Shown here: positions 30,122-38,754 of the stretch, in pieces
How positions within the stretch are numbered: position 1 is the first letter of the stretch
Layout of the letters: each line of letters starts with the position of its first letter
The notes under the pieces: generated by a model
Databases searched by the model: none
The model's input: the letters and a program-made list of their open reading frames with translations, nothing else
What the model was told of the DNA's origin: nothing
Translations under genes and position numbers: made by a program
NCBI GenBank assembly: GCA_003116975.1
Contig: BGKB01000167.1
Coordinates: 62,001-126,000, forward strand
Reading direction: 5' to 3'
Length of the DNA stretch: 64,000 nucleotides
DNA from: Aurantiochytrium sp. KH105
Taxonomy: Eukaryota > Sar > Bigyra > Thraustochytrida > Thraustochytriidae

Positions 30122-33100
30122 ATGTGGGGTGCAAGCGACGGAGAAGGCTCGCGCCATGCGTACTACCGGCGCACGCGACGCGGCCGTGTGCAACACGTTG
30201 TTCGGGAGCGTTATCTGCGCGATGATGTGGGCTTCGGGACCCTTGCTGGCCGTGGCGACCTGCGCGACGAGGATGCTCTGCGCGAAGTCCTCAACGACGA
30301 GCACCGAGACAAAAAAACCAACATGCGGCAGCTACTCGTCCTCGACACCAACGTTGTGCTCCATCAGATGGACCTGCTCGAGGTCGAGGACTGCGCGCCC
30401 CTGCAGAACGCAGTGCTCCTTGAGACCGTCCTTCAGGAGACGAAAAAGAACAATCTCAGCGTCTACAATCGACTCGCGCTTCTTCTCAGAGACGACAAGC
30501 GCTGCTTTGTTGCCTTTGCCAATGAACATCATCGAGAAACGTGGCGAGACCAAATGCCAGGCGAGACGCCCAATGACTACAATGACCGCCTCATTCGTGA
30601 GGCCACAGCATGGTTCAAGCAACTCGTCGAGGGAGAGGGAATTGCTCGCGTCGTGCTTGTAACGAATGACCGAAAAAATCGCGACTTGGCTCTCAAGGCC
30701 GGTCTCCACGCCGTTACGATTCACGCGTACGTCAAGTCTGTGCAAGCCTCGCATCCCGGTCTCGTGGAACTTCTCGCCGGCAAGGAGAATGATGGTGCCT
30801 CGGACGCCGAAACCGACGGCATGAGCACAGTCTCTGGTGCCAAGGCAGCACGCTTTGCAGCGCATCTTTCCGAGCCCGAGATCCATCGCCGTCTCAAGGC
30901 TGGAACCGTCGTGCAGGGGACCTTTCGATCGAGTCCATACGCTCGCGATGAAGCGACCATTATGGCATACACTGCAGACGGTCAAGCCCAGAAGATTACC
31001 ATCAAGGGCCATGCACACATGAACCGCGCGGTCGAGGGCGATCGCGTGGCGGTGGTTCGCCTCTCCGCGAACGAGGCGCTGGAGAGCGCCACGGGTGCCG
31101 AGCAGAACACGGCCGAAGACGGGGGCGAGAGCGCCCGCGCTGGTCTGGCAGATGAAGTCGCCGAGGAACCCGGCGAAGCCAGCATGGTAGGTACTAAACT
31201 TCCCAGCAAAGCTCGTCAGGCATCGAGTGGCGGTGACGCCGGGCCCGCCTATGGCAAGGTCGTGGGGATAATCAAGCGCAACTGGCGCCAATATTGTGGT
31301 TCCGTCGACGAACGCGACGCGACTCGTGTCATCAAAGGAGAGCACGTGCTGGTCGTTCCAGTGGACGCCAAACTCCCCAAGATTCGTATTCGTACTCGCC
31401 AGCTTGATGCCATCAAGGACAAGCGCATCCTCGTCAGCATTGACTCGTGGGACCGCTATTCGGCCTTTCCAGATGGCCATTTTGTAAAGGTTATTGGCAC
31501 CATTGGGGATCGCGAGACGGAGACGGCAGTCCTCTTGCATGAGCACGACATTCCCACGCTCGAGTTCTCGCGCAAGGTCATGAAGTGTCTCCCGCGCGAG
31601 GGCGCGGCTTGGAAGGTAACTCCGGAAAATTCGCAGGGTCGCGTAGACCTTCGGCACTTGCCGGTGTGCAGCATTGATCCGCCAGGCTGCAAAGACATTG
31701 ATGATGCCTTGCACGTCCGCCGCTTGGAGAATGGCAACCTCGAAGTCGGTGTCCACATTGCCGACGTGACGCACTTTGTGCGCCACGATTCAGAGATTGA
31801 CAAGGAGGCTGCCAACCGCGGCACGTCTACATATCTCGTGGAGCGCCGGCTCGACATGCTTCCAGGGCTGCTCACCACGGACATTTGTTCTCTGCGAGGC
31901 GGCGTCGATCGCTTTGCGTTCTCAGTCATTTGGGAGTTCACGCCTCCTCACGACCCCGCAGATGAGCCCGCAAAGAAGAAACGCAAGGTTGGCGATGGCG
32001 GTGACGCGACGAAAAAGTCCAAGTCCAAAAAGACTAAATCTAAGAGTGATGATAATGGGGAAAAGGAAGACATGGACCTTTCAGGTCCCGGCGAGGTGGA
32101 CGATGGTCGTGGACTGCGACAGGTGTCTGTTCGTTTCTGCAAGAGCATCATTCACTCCAAGGCAGCCTTGAGCTATGGCGAGGCGCAAGCATGGCTTGAC
32201 GACCCTTCAGCCGTGGGCGATTTACCCCAAAACGTCCGCATGCTCAACCGCATTGCACGTGTGCTGCGTCAGAGACGTATTGACGCTGGCGCGTTGAGTT
32301 TGGCTTCGCAAGAAGTGCGGTTCAAGCTCGACAATGATTCGCACGACCCTACGGATGTAGAAATGTACCAGCAAAAGGAGGCAAATTCCTTGGTCGAGGA
32401 ATTCATGCTGCTTGCGAATATCACTGTGGCCAAACGAATTGTTGAGCGGTACCCGCGCTGCTCCATGCTGCGTCGTCACCCAGCCCCTGCCAAGGAGATG
32501 TTTGATGAACTCTTGCGAGCGGCCAAGATTCACGGGGTGGATCTCAAGGTGGACTCTTCAAAGAACCTCGCGGATTCTCTGGACGCCGCGGTGCGTCCGG
32601 GCAAGCCGTTCTTCAACAAACTCTTCCGCATTCTTACGACGCGTTGCATGATGCAAGCAGTGTACTTTATTTCGGGCGACTTTGCGCCGCCAGAGTACAG
32701 GCACTATGGCCTTGCGTCGTCAATCTACACGCACTTTACCTCTCCCATTCGTCGTTATGCCGATGTGGTGGTGCATCGTCTACTTGCTGCAGCAGAGGAC
32801 ATCGACCCTCTGCCTGTCCCGTACGAGTCAAAGGATTCTATGAAGGAGCTCTGCGACAACCTGAACAAGCGGCACCACAACGCCCAGTTGGCTGGTCGTG
32901 CCTCGATCGCACTTCACACGGTGGTCTTCTTTCGTGGCCGCACTACGACTGCAACGGCCATGGTCTCCCGCGTACGCGAACGCGGCATTGTCGTCGTGGT
33001 TCCCGAATATGGCATCGAAGGCAAGATTGCCTTTGCCAAGTCGGACGCCGAGGCGAAGCAAGCCTTTGACTTTGACGCCGATCAGATGCTGACTCGCCAC

Positions 33101-33262
33101 AAAGCGACAGGCCACACGATTCAAGTTTTTGATGAGGTCAAGGTGAAACTTTATGTGCATCGCTCGGCAGCGTACCGAGAATCGCTCATTGTTACGTTGG
33201 TCAAGCCGGGCATCCCCTGCCTTGAGCCCGGGAACAACAAGGCGGAAGACTCTACCGCATAG
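30122..33262 (+). CDS. DIS3: Exosome exoribonuclease/endonuclease DIS3 (RRP44)
   Basis: 1046 aa from the ATG at 30122, in a good context (ACCATGT) and aligned with the usual N-terminus (VRERYLRDDVGFG, compare VREHYLRDDIG). An N-terminal PIN endonuclease domain follows (LLVLDTNVVLHQMDLLE, NEHHRETW, VTNDRKNRDLALKAG), then two cold-shock domains, the RNB 3'-5' exonuclease core with its acidic cluster (DPPGCKDIDDAL, residues about 518-531), and a C-terminal S1 domain. It is the processive nuclease of the RNA exosome. Two oddities: the three-cysteine CR3 motif normally between YLRDDIG and the PIN domain is absent (GFGTLAGRGDL), and a Lys-rich insert with AKKKRKV, an SV40-like nuclear signal, interrupts the RNB domain near residues 611-648. 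It converges with CDK5RAP3, 87 bp between stops. Confidence 0.96.
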   Translation: MWGASDGEGSRHAYYRRTRRGRVQHVVRERYLRDDVGFGTLAGRGDLRDEDALREVLNDEHRDKKTNMRQLLVLDTNVVLHQMDLLEVEDCAPLQNAVLLETVLQETKKNNLSVYNRLALLLRDDKRCFVAFANEHHRETWRDQMPGETPNDYNDRLIREATAWFKQLVEGEGIARVVLVTNDRKNRDLALKAGLHAVTIHAYVKSVQASHPGLVELLAGKENDGASDAETDGMSTVSGAKAARFAAHLSEPEIHRRLKAGTVVQGTFRSSPYARDEATIMAYTADGQAQKITIKGHAHMNRAVEGDRVAVVRLSANEALESATGAEQNTAEDGGESARAGLADEVAEEPGEASMVGTKLPSKARQASSGGDAGPAYGKVVGIIKRNWRQYCGSVDERDATRVIKGEHVLVVPVDAKLPKIRIRTRQLDAIKDKRILVSIDSWDRYSAFPDGHFVKVIGTIGDRETETAVLLHEHDIPTLEFSRKVMKCLPREGAAWKVTPENSQGRVDLRHLPVCSIDPPGCKDIDDALHVRRLENGNLEVGVHIADVTHFVRHDSEIDKEAANRGTSTYLVERRLDMLPGLLTTDICSLRGGVDRFAFSVIWEFTPPHDPADEPAKKKRKVGDGGDATKKSKSKKTKSKSDDNGEKEDMDLSGPGEVDDGRGLRQVSVRFCKSIIHSKAALSYGEAQAWLDDPSAVGDLPQNVRMLNRIARVLRQRRIDAGALSLASQEVRFKLDNDSHDPTDVEMYQQKEANSLVEEFMLLANITVAKRIVERYPRCSMLRRHPAPAKEMFDELLRAAKIHGVDLKVDSSKNLADSLDAAVRPGKPFFNKLFRILTTRCMMQAVYFISGDFAPPEYRHYGLASSIYTHFTSPIRRYADVVVHRLLAAAEDIDPLPVPYESKDSMKELCDNLNKRHHNAQLAGRASIALHTVVFFRGRTTTATAMVSRVRERGIVVVVPEYGIEGKIAFAKSDAEAKQAFDFDADQMLTRHKATGHTIQVFDEVKVKLYVHRSAAYRESLIVTLVKPGIPCLEPGNNKAEDSTA

Positions 33263-33349
33263 TTTTTCTTCTGCTGCGAGCCGCGCCATGTGTTGCGCCT
33301 TGATGGCAAAAGGACTGAGAGTAACAATAAGATAGATGCCTCATTTGAT

Positions 33350-34975
33350 TTACAAAAATTTTGCAATGCCGCTAATAGCAAAGGGTTTGCCATCAAATAC
33401 TTCTTGCAAGGCGTCCTCCATGTCGGCCTTGAGGACACGAACACGCCCTTCGAGCGCCCCTCGCATTGGTATGAGCCGTCTTTTCTCGGCCTCGAGCTGC
33501 GTCCGCTTGGCGGAGAGACGATTGGCGCTGTTGCGCGACTTGACCTCGCGCGAGCGTAGCTGCTCAAGCTCCACGAGCATGCGTTGAAAGCACGCTCCGC
33601 CCTGGCAAATTGTAGTGAGTTCAGCAAGCTGCTTGTCATGGAAGAGCTTTTCCGCGTTCGAGACGGCCTCAAGAAACCTTGTGACATCGGCGCGTGATCG
33701 TGCGGTTGCGGCCCCGACATCGAGCCAGGCCATTGCAGCAGCATCGGCACTTGGAGCGTCAATTTCAGCAAGCCGTTGGCGCAGAAAAGCGCGGAGCACG
33801 AGGAGATCTCGCAGCACTGCTTCGCGAGCCTCAGGAGACGTCAAATCTCCATCAGGGACCACGTGGGCGGCAGCTTTTAGTGTAGCGTCATCATCCGGGG
33901 AGCCATTATTTGCAAGGTCTGCGTTGACGTTGAGGATGTCATCCTCGAGATCGATATCCCAATCAATCTCGTCAGCTTCTGAAGCCGCATCAGACAATTC
34001 GGCAAGTTGCGTTGCACGATTTGCGTCTCCTTCAACAAGTGCGCCATTGCTCGGGGGTTGTGCGGGCACATCGGACGCCTCAGCCATATCTTCGCTTAAT
34101 CGGTGTTGTGCCCAGAGGGATTCGCGTCGCGCATCGCGAAGTGCTGATAGGGCGACTACTGTGCCACCAACCTCTACCGCGCCTTGTGATTCTCTGAATT
34201 GGTCGAAGTACTCGAGTGCATCACCCACGTCAGCATTACGCACCGCTTCCCTTAATGCATTAAGCTTTTCGGGCAGACGCTGCGCCGCGCGATGCTGGAG
34301 CTCTCCGGCAAGGTCGCCCCCAAGGATGCCAAGCTCATCACAGCGTTCTTGAAAAGCGCGATGATGGGTCTTGATGTTACGTTCACAGACGAGGATCTTG
34401 CGCTGCGCAGCAGCGGCCTCGCGATCCTTTTTGGCTATTTGACTGAGTACAAACGAAAGCTCAAACTGCACGTGACGCTCCAGCAGACGCGCGCCCTGGA
34501 CGAGATGGATGCGGTCGGCGCGAAAGTCCTCAATGACTTGTCGAAGCGCCTCGAGACTTGGGTCACAATACGCGCGGCTAAAAAACCGCTTGGCCGCCCG
34601 ATCCTCTGAAAGTCGCGCGAGAGTCATGTGCAGCGCGCGCTCACAGTCAAAGACGGTGAGCTCGGTCTTGATGTCGGCGTTCGTGTCGAGCCCGAGCTCG
34701 CGTTCCAGGCCGCCGCCCAGGTCGCTCTCTGCCGAGAAGGCGTCGTGCGGCAGTCCCTCGAGCGCCTTCTGCGCGTTTTTACGTAGGTCCTCAATGCGCG
34801 GCCTGCACGCCGCCGCGGCGAGGTCCACGACGCCGCCGCTGCGCAGGAGTTCCTCCACGCGGTCGACCGGGATGCGGGTCGGGGCCGGGCTCTGCCCATG
34901 GTCTCCCGCGTCGCCCGCGCCGCGGCCGCCGCCCAGGCCGACCACCTCTCTCACGCGCGCGAGCGCGGCGAGCAT
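33350..34975 (-). CDS. CDK5RAP3: CDK5RAP3/C53 (LZAP), UFMylation adaptor
   Basis: 541 aa, single exon. Similarity to animal and plant CDK5RAP3 runs the whole length by eye: IPVDRVEELLRSGGVVD at the start (compare VPIDIQTSKLLDWL), the central coiled region FELSFVLSQIAKK and CDELGILGGDLAGEL (compare CKQYGITGENVRGEL), an acidic disordered segment with EIDWDIDLEDDIL near residue 338, and the end GKPFAISGIAKFL (compare GRPVNLMGTSL). C53 bridges UFL1/DDRGK1 at the ER and binds UFM1 and ATG8 through IDWG-type motifs, promoting ribosome UFMylation and ER-phagy. Only one such motif (IDWD) is seen here where human has several. Two central coiled-coil stretches flank the disordered segment. Confidence 0.85.
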   Translation of the reverse strand: MLAALARVREVVGLGGGRGAGDAGDHGQSPAPTRIPVDRVEELLRSGGVVDLAAAACRPRIEDLRKNAQKALEGLPHDAFSAESDLGGGLERELGLDTNADIKTELTVFDCERALHMTLARLSEDRAAKRFFSRAYCDPSLEALRQVIEDFRADRIHLVQGARLLERHVQFELSFVLSQIAKKDREAAAAQRKILVCERNIKTHHRAFQERCDELGILGGDLAGELQHRAAQRLPEKLNALREAVRNADVGDALEYFDQFRESQGAVEVGGTVVALSALRDARRESLWAQHRLSEDMAEASDVPAQPPSNGALVEGDANRATQLAELSDAASEADEIDWDIDLEDDILNVNADLANNGSPDDDATLKAAAHVVPDGDLTSPEAREAVLRDLLVLRAFLRQRLAEIDAPSADAAAMAWLDVGAATARSRADVTRFLEAVSNAEKLFHDKQLAELTTICQGGACFQRMLVELEQLRSREVKSRNSANRLSAKRTQLEAEKRRLIPMRGALEGRVRVLKADMEDALQEVFDGKPFAISGIAKFL

Positions 34976-35504
34976 TCTCCCTGCGTCGCGCCCCGGGCTC
35001 GCGCGCGCGCCGCGGCCGCCGCGAGGTCTCTCCCGCGAGGCGAGATTGCCGCGCGCGCGGCGCAGAGCGATCCACCGATCGCCGGATTGATCGACAGAAG
35101 TAACTTGTTAGGTAAAAATTGACGAGAAGAGAACGAACGAGCCCCAAACTAAAAGAGGGAGGAGCTGAGCCGAGATGAGGGCCTTCGGAGAGAGATCTTC
35201 GGCAAGCTGCTGCTGCAGCTGAAGTTTCCGCGCCATCATTGGGCCTTTGCACGTCGAACGACGTGCTTGGGGAGAGCCCTCCGGGCTCACTTGGTCTGCG
35301 CGCGCAGCAGAGAGTCGTAATTTGGTTCTGGCGCTCGCCGGTCGGCCAGCCAGAGAGAGAGAGCGAGCATCGCACTTCAGCCTTCAGCACGGAAGATACC
35401 GCCGAGGCATGCCTTTTCTCCGATCGACCTTGCCGCATCGATGTTAATTCTCAAAACTTGCTTTCCTCTACTTCGGCCTCCATCATTCTCAAAATGTAAG
35501 TCCG
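34976..35504. promoter_or_regulatory. Gap between CDK5RAP3 and the ankyrin gene
   Basis: 529 bp carrying the CDK5RAP3 promoter (GC-rich, GCGCGC runs near 35000-35070) and the 3' UTR of the ankyrin gene, both on the minus strand. A short plus-strand frame at 35239-35499 has no recognisable feature. No gene is supported. Confidence 0.5.
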
Positions 35505-36452
35505 TCAAGGCCGAGCAGCGTACATGAAGAAGGATGCACCGCGCAGGGATGATACAACGCCGCGGTGACCGCCTCGAGCCGCGAGCTCCAGCGGCGTGCA
35601 GCCTGTAAGTACGTCGGATCGTGTCACGAGGTCGCGAAGCGCTGCGGGATCACGAAGGTTGTGCACAATGTGTTCAATGATCATGTCGATGAGAGCAAGG
35701 TCGCCCATTTCAGCGGCCCAATGCAAAGCCGTACGTCCTGTTCCAGGGTCCACGGCCACACAACTTGCGCCTGCCGAAAGAAGTCGGGAGACAGTTGTCG
35801 CGTCTGTACAAAGCAAAAGAGCAGGGCGCCCCGCGCGGTCAAGAATGTTGGGATCCGCGGCAATATTTTTGCTAAGCAGCAGGTCCACAATGAGTGTTTG
35901 CGAATTGCGTGCCGCGCCAAAGAGAGCTGTCCAACCCCGAATGTTGTCTCGTAGATTGACGTGACGTGACGAGGCAGCGGGACCCGTGAGCAGAAATTTA
36001 CATACCTTGAGGTGACCCCACCAGGCCGCGAGCATGAGACACGTACATCCACTTGCATCAGGCTTGCAAGGGTCGAGGCCTCGAGCGATGAGAAAACGAA
36101 TGGCCTCAAAGTGACCGCGCTTGCAAGCCCAGTGCAGCGCATTTCGGCCCGTTGTCTGGTCGATTTGGCGCAGGTCTGCTCCGAGCTCGAGTAGCCGCGT
36201 CAGAGTTTCCGTGCCTCCGGCTTGCGCTGCAAGAATGAACGGACTTGCCCGTGCGCGCGCAGACTTGCGCACAATGTCTTTGCGCCGGCACTCGACGTCG
36301 ACGCCATCCCGTTTCACAAGTTGCGTTGCCAAGTTGTGCCAGTTTGCCTTGCATGCGCAACGGAGCTCGTTTTCCCCATCCTCGCGTCGCTTGAAAACGC
36401 GCCTCGAGATTTTGGGCTTCGGTCGGGCCGTTTGCGTTGGGGCCAGCACCAT
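35505..36452 (-). CDS. Ankyrin-repeat protein
   Basis: 315 aa from the ATG at 36452 (A at -3, G at +4); the frame extends 67 codons further up but that leader is Arg/Ser-rich without features. After a basic N-terminus (TARPKPKISRRVFKRRE) come about six ankyrin repeats: ASPFILAAQAGGTETLTRLL, GRNALHWACKRGHFEAIRFL, GCTCLMLAAWWGHLKVCKFLL, GWTALFGAARNSQTLIVDLLL, GRTALHWAAEMGDLALIDMI and GCTPLELAARGGHRGVVSSL. No other domain is present, so it is probably a binding scaffold whose partners cannot be named. It diverges from the EF-hand gene. Confidence 0.85.
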   Translation of the reverse strand: MVLAPTQTARPKPKISRRVFKRREDGENELRCACKANWHNLATQLVKRDGVDVECRRKDIVRKSARARASPFILAAQAGGTETLTRLLELGADLRQIDQTTGRNALHWACKRGHFEAIRFLIARGLDPCKPDASGCTCLMLAAWWGHLKVCKFLLTGPAASSRHVNLRDNIRGWTALFGAARNSQTLIVDLLLSKNIAADPNILDRAGRPALLLCTDATTVSRLLSAGASCVAVDPGTGRTALHWAAEMGDLALIDMIIEHIVHNLRDPAALRDLVTRSDVLTGCTPLELAARGGHRGVVSSLRGASFFMYAARP

Positions 36453-37103
36453 CTTGATTGACGACGCGCGCCTCCCTGACCGACAACCAGCGGCGCGCTC
36501 AAAGTAAGAGAGGAAGAAAAAGACAATGCTCGTCGAACGACGCCTCTTCGTGCGCGCGTCTTGATGCCTCCCGCGCTTGTCAACTCTACCAGCACCTTCC
36601 GTTCCCCCTGACGAGCTCTCAGCGTATACTCTTTGAACGATGCGCACCTTCATATCCGTTGAGGAGACCTGTAGGATGTTAGTACTTGTAGTCGGCTAGT
36701 CACGGTGGCAATTTGTCTCCATCACTGGGCGCTCTTTTGCCTGAGGTTAGGTGAAGGTGAAAACGAAACGAAGTCTGCTTGCCGCAGTCTGATTTTCATG
36801 TCGGGCGCTGGCACTTGCTAAGGTTAGCAAGAAAGCGCGCTGGTTTCATTTTAAGCGTGCACGACTTTTGGTGTTGTTCTTGCTTGCATTGCCGCACATC
36901 GAGCAAGTAAGGCCCCTTTCGCAAGCCTTGAGACAAGAGGGGGAAAGGAAGAACGAGAGAGACGCTAACAATACTAGACTGGATCGCGAAACAAAGCATC
37001 AACGGGCAAGCTCATTTTCCAGTGCTGGAGCTGGCGCATTCGATTGATTCTTTGCTTGCCTGAGACGAAGTACACTCGGGCGCAAGTACGCACGCAGGCA
37101 AGG
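36453..37103. promoter_or_regulatory. Divergent intergenic region (ankyrin / EF-hand)
   Basis: 651 bp of moderate GC content between divergent ATGs, holding both promoters. I see no repeat tract, RNA gene or further coding region in it. Confidence 0.5.
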
Positions 37104-38246
37104 ATGGGCGGAGGTGCCGAGGTGGATCTCCTTGAGGGCGCCATTCGGGCGCACGTGGAGACGCGAAGTGGGTTCGGGAACCATGCTCGAAAGGTCCGTA
37201 TTGTCGAGAATGTGTTCCGGGAATTTGACGTTGATGGAACAGGCAACATTGACGAGGAGGAATTCCTTGCTGCTCTCGTTCGCATGAACATTGTGGGGTA
37301 CACGGAGACCGCACTGGAGCTCTTTGACAAAATTGATGCAGATATGTCAGGCACCATTTCCTATCGCGAGTTTGCGCGCGCGCTTTTTGTGGAGGACGAA
37401 GCGGAAGAATCGAAGGGCTGTGGCGTTGGCGGTTCGGGCTTTGTCTCGTCCTCGCGCGCGGCTCAAGCCGCCAATGATGTAGTAGCACGCGTTCGACAAC
37501 GTGTGCTCCAACTTGCCGGCAAGAACGCTGGTATTAGAAGCATCACTCGGATTCTTCGCCAAATGGACGAAGACGGAAGCAATTCCCTCAATGCCCAAGA
37601 ACTCAAGGAGGGTCTTTTGGGGTATGGCGTGCAAGTGTCACCAAGCGAAGTGCGGACCCTTATGCAGCATTTCGATCGCGACGGTAGCGGACGCATTACC
37701 ATTGAGGAGTTTCTGCGCGGCCTTCGTGGGGACATGAATCGCTTGCGCCGCAAACTCGTTCGCAAGGCCTGGGATCAGCTTGTTACGCACCTTCGCCTCG
37801 ACGGCCCTGGAGACTCAGTGAGTCTGAGCGATCTTGCCACTTTCTATGACGTGAGCAAGCACCCAGAAGTAATGCAAGGCCGCATGACGCCCGAAGAGGC
37901 CCTTCGTCAGTTCATGGCAGTTTGGGACAAAAACAGTGATGATTTGGTCGAGTGGAAGGAGTTTCTCGACTACTATAAGGACCTCAGCGCCGGCATTGAG
38001 CGTGACGACTACTTTGAACTACTCATTCGCAATGCGTGGCACCTTAGCGGAGGAAGTGGGTGGAGTGAGAACACCGCAAATATGCGCGTGCTTGTCACTA
38101 TGATCACGGGTGACCAGCAAGTGGTCGAGATCGTCAACGATTTTGGGATTTCGCGCTCGACAGTCACCAAGCCCGAGCTTATTCGTTTGCTCGAGACCCA
38201 AGGCTTTCGGGCTGCAGACATTAGCGATGTTGCGCTGAGTAGCTGA
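37104..38246 (+). CDS. Calcyphosin-like multi-EF-hand calcium-binding protein
   Basis: 380 aa from the ATG at 37104 (MGGGAEVDL). Canonical EF-hand loops are DVDGTGNIDEEE, DADMSGTISYRE, DEDGSNSLNAQE and DRDGSGRITIEE, followed by a degenerate pair, the last being DKNSDDLVEWKE. The segment after the fourth loop (LSDLATFYDVSKHPEVMQGRM..., YFELLIRNAWHLSGG) has the arrangement of calcyphosin-like (CAPS/CAPSL) proteins, many of them ciliary or flagellar. The third loop (DEDGSNSLNAQE) lacks the usual Gly at position 6 and may bind calcium weakly. Gly2 could be myristoylated, but position 6 is not Ser or Thr, so I do not predict it. Likely role: calcium sensor, possibly axonemal. Confidence 0.85.
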   Translation: MGGGAEVDLLEGAIRAHVETRSGFGNHARKVRIVENVFREFDVDGTGNIDEEEFLAALVRMNIVGYTETALELFDKIDADMSGTISYREFARALFVEDEAEESKGCGVGGSGFVSSSRAAQAANDVVARVRQRVLQLAGKNAGIRSITRILRQMDEDGSNSLNAQELKEGLLGYGVQVSPSEVRTLMQHFDRDGSGRITIEEFLRGLRGDMNRLRRKLVRKAWDQLVTHLRLDGPGDSVSLSDLATFYDVSKHPEVMQGRMTPEEALRQFMAVWDKNSDDLVEWKEFLDYYKDLSAGIERDDYFELLIRNAWHLSGGSGWSENTANMRVLVTMITGDQQVVEIVNDFGISRSTVTKPELIRLLETQGFRAADISDVALSS

Positions 38247-38754
38247 CGGCTGTGCATACAGAAAGCAAGATCTAGTCATTGGTCTAGTATCATAAAAACA
38301 AAAGGAGAATGAACATTTGTGAAAAAAGAAAAGAAAAAAGCGACGCAATTTCCGCGAGTGTCACATAGGAAGAGATCCGACGGCCAAACTTATTCGGAGA
38401 GAAGAAACTTGAACGCATTTCGTCCATTCAGACCATGCGACGCTTTTTTTTTTTTTACACAATAGAGGTGGAAAGGGAAGTTTGCTGGACCCAGGTTCTT
38501 CGCTATCGCTTCCACCTAGCCAAAGTCTAGAGTTGGCGGTCTGTTGGGTTATATGTCGTACAAGCAAACGAGACAAAGAAGACGAGAGTGACATACAATG
38601 ATCGCGTAGAGAGAAAAGATTATGCGAATTATTGCTACGTTTAGCTCGTTTCTAGCGGCTCCCTGCCGCACGGATTGCACTGATCGAGACAGTGAAGACG
38701 GCAGGCGGTAAGACGGCAGGCGGTAAGACGGCAAGCTTGGAGTTTTGGCTTACC
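38247..38754. other. Convergent 3' region (EF-hand / phosphagen kinase)
   Basis: 508 bp between two stop codons, AT-richer than its surroundings. Next to the kinase stop lies a 15-bp direct repeat, GACGGCAGGCGGTAA, two full copies plus part of a third at 38698-38736. No gene is seen. Confidence 0.6.
38698..38736. repeat. 15-bp tandem repeat, 2.6 copies
   Basis: Unit GACGGCAGGCGGTAA, perfect in the two full copies, 18 bp beyond the phosphagen kinase stop codon in its probable 3' UTR. Confidence 0.9.
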
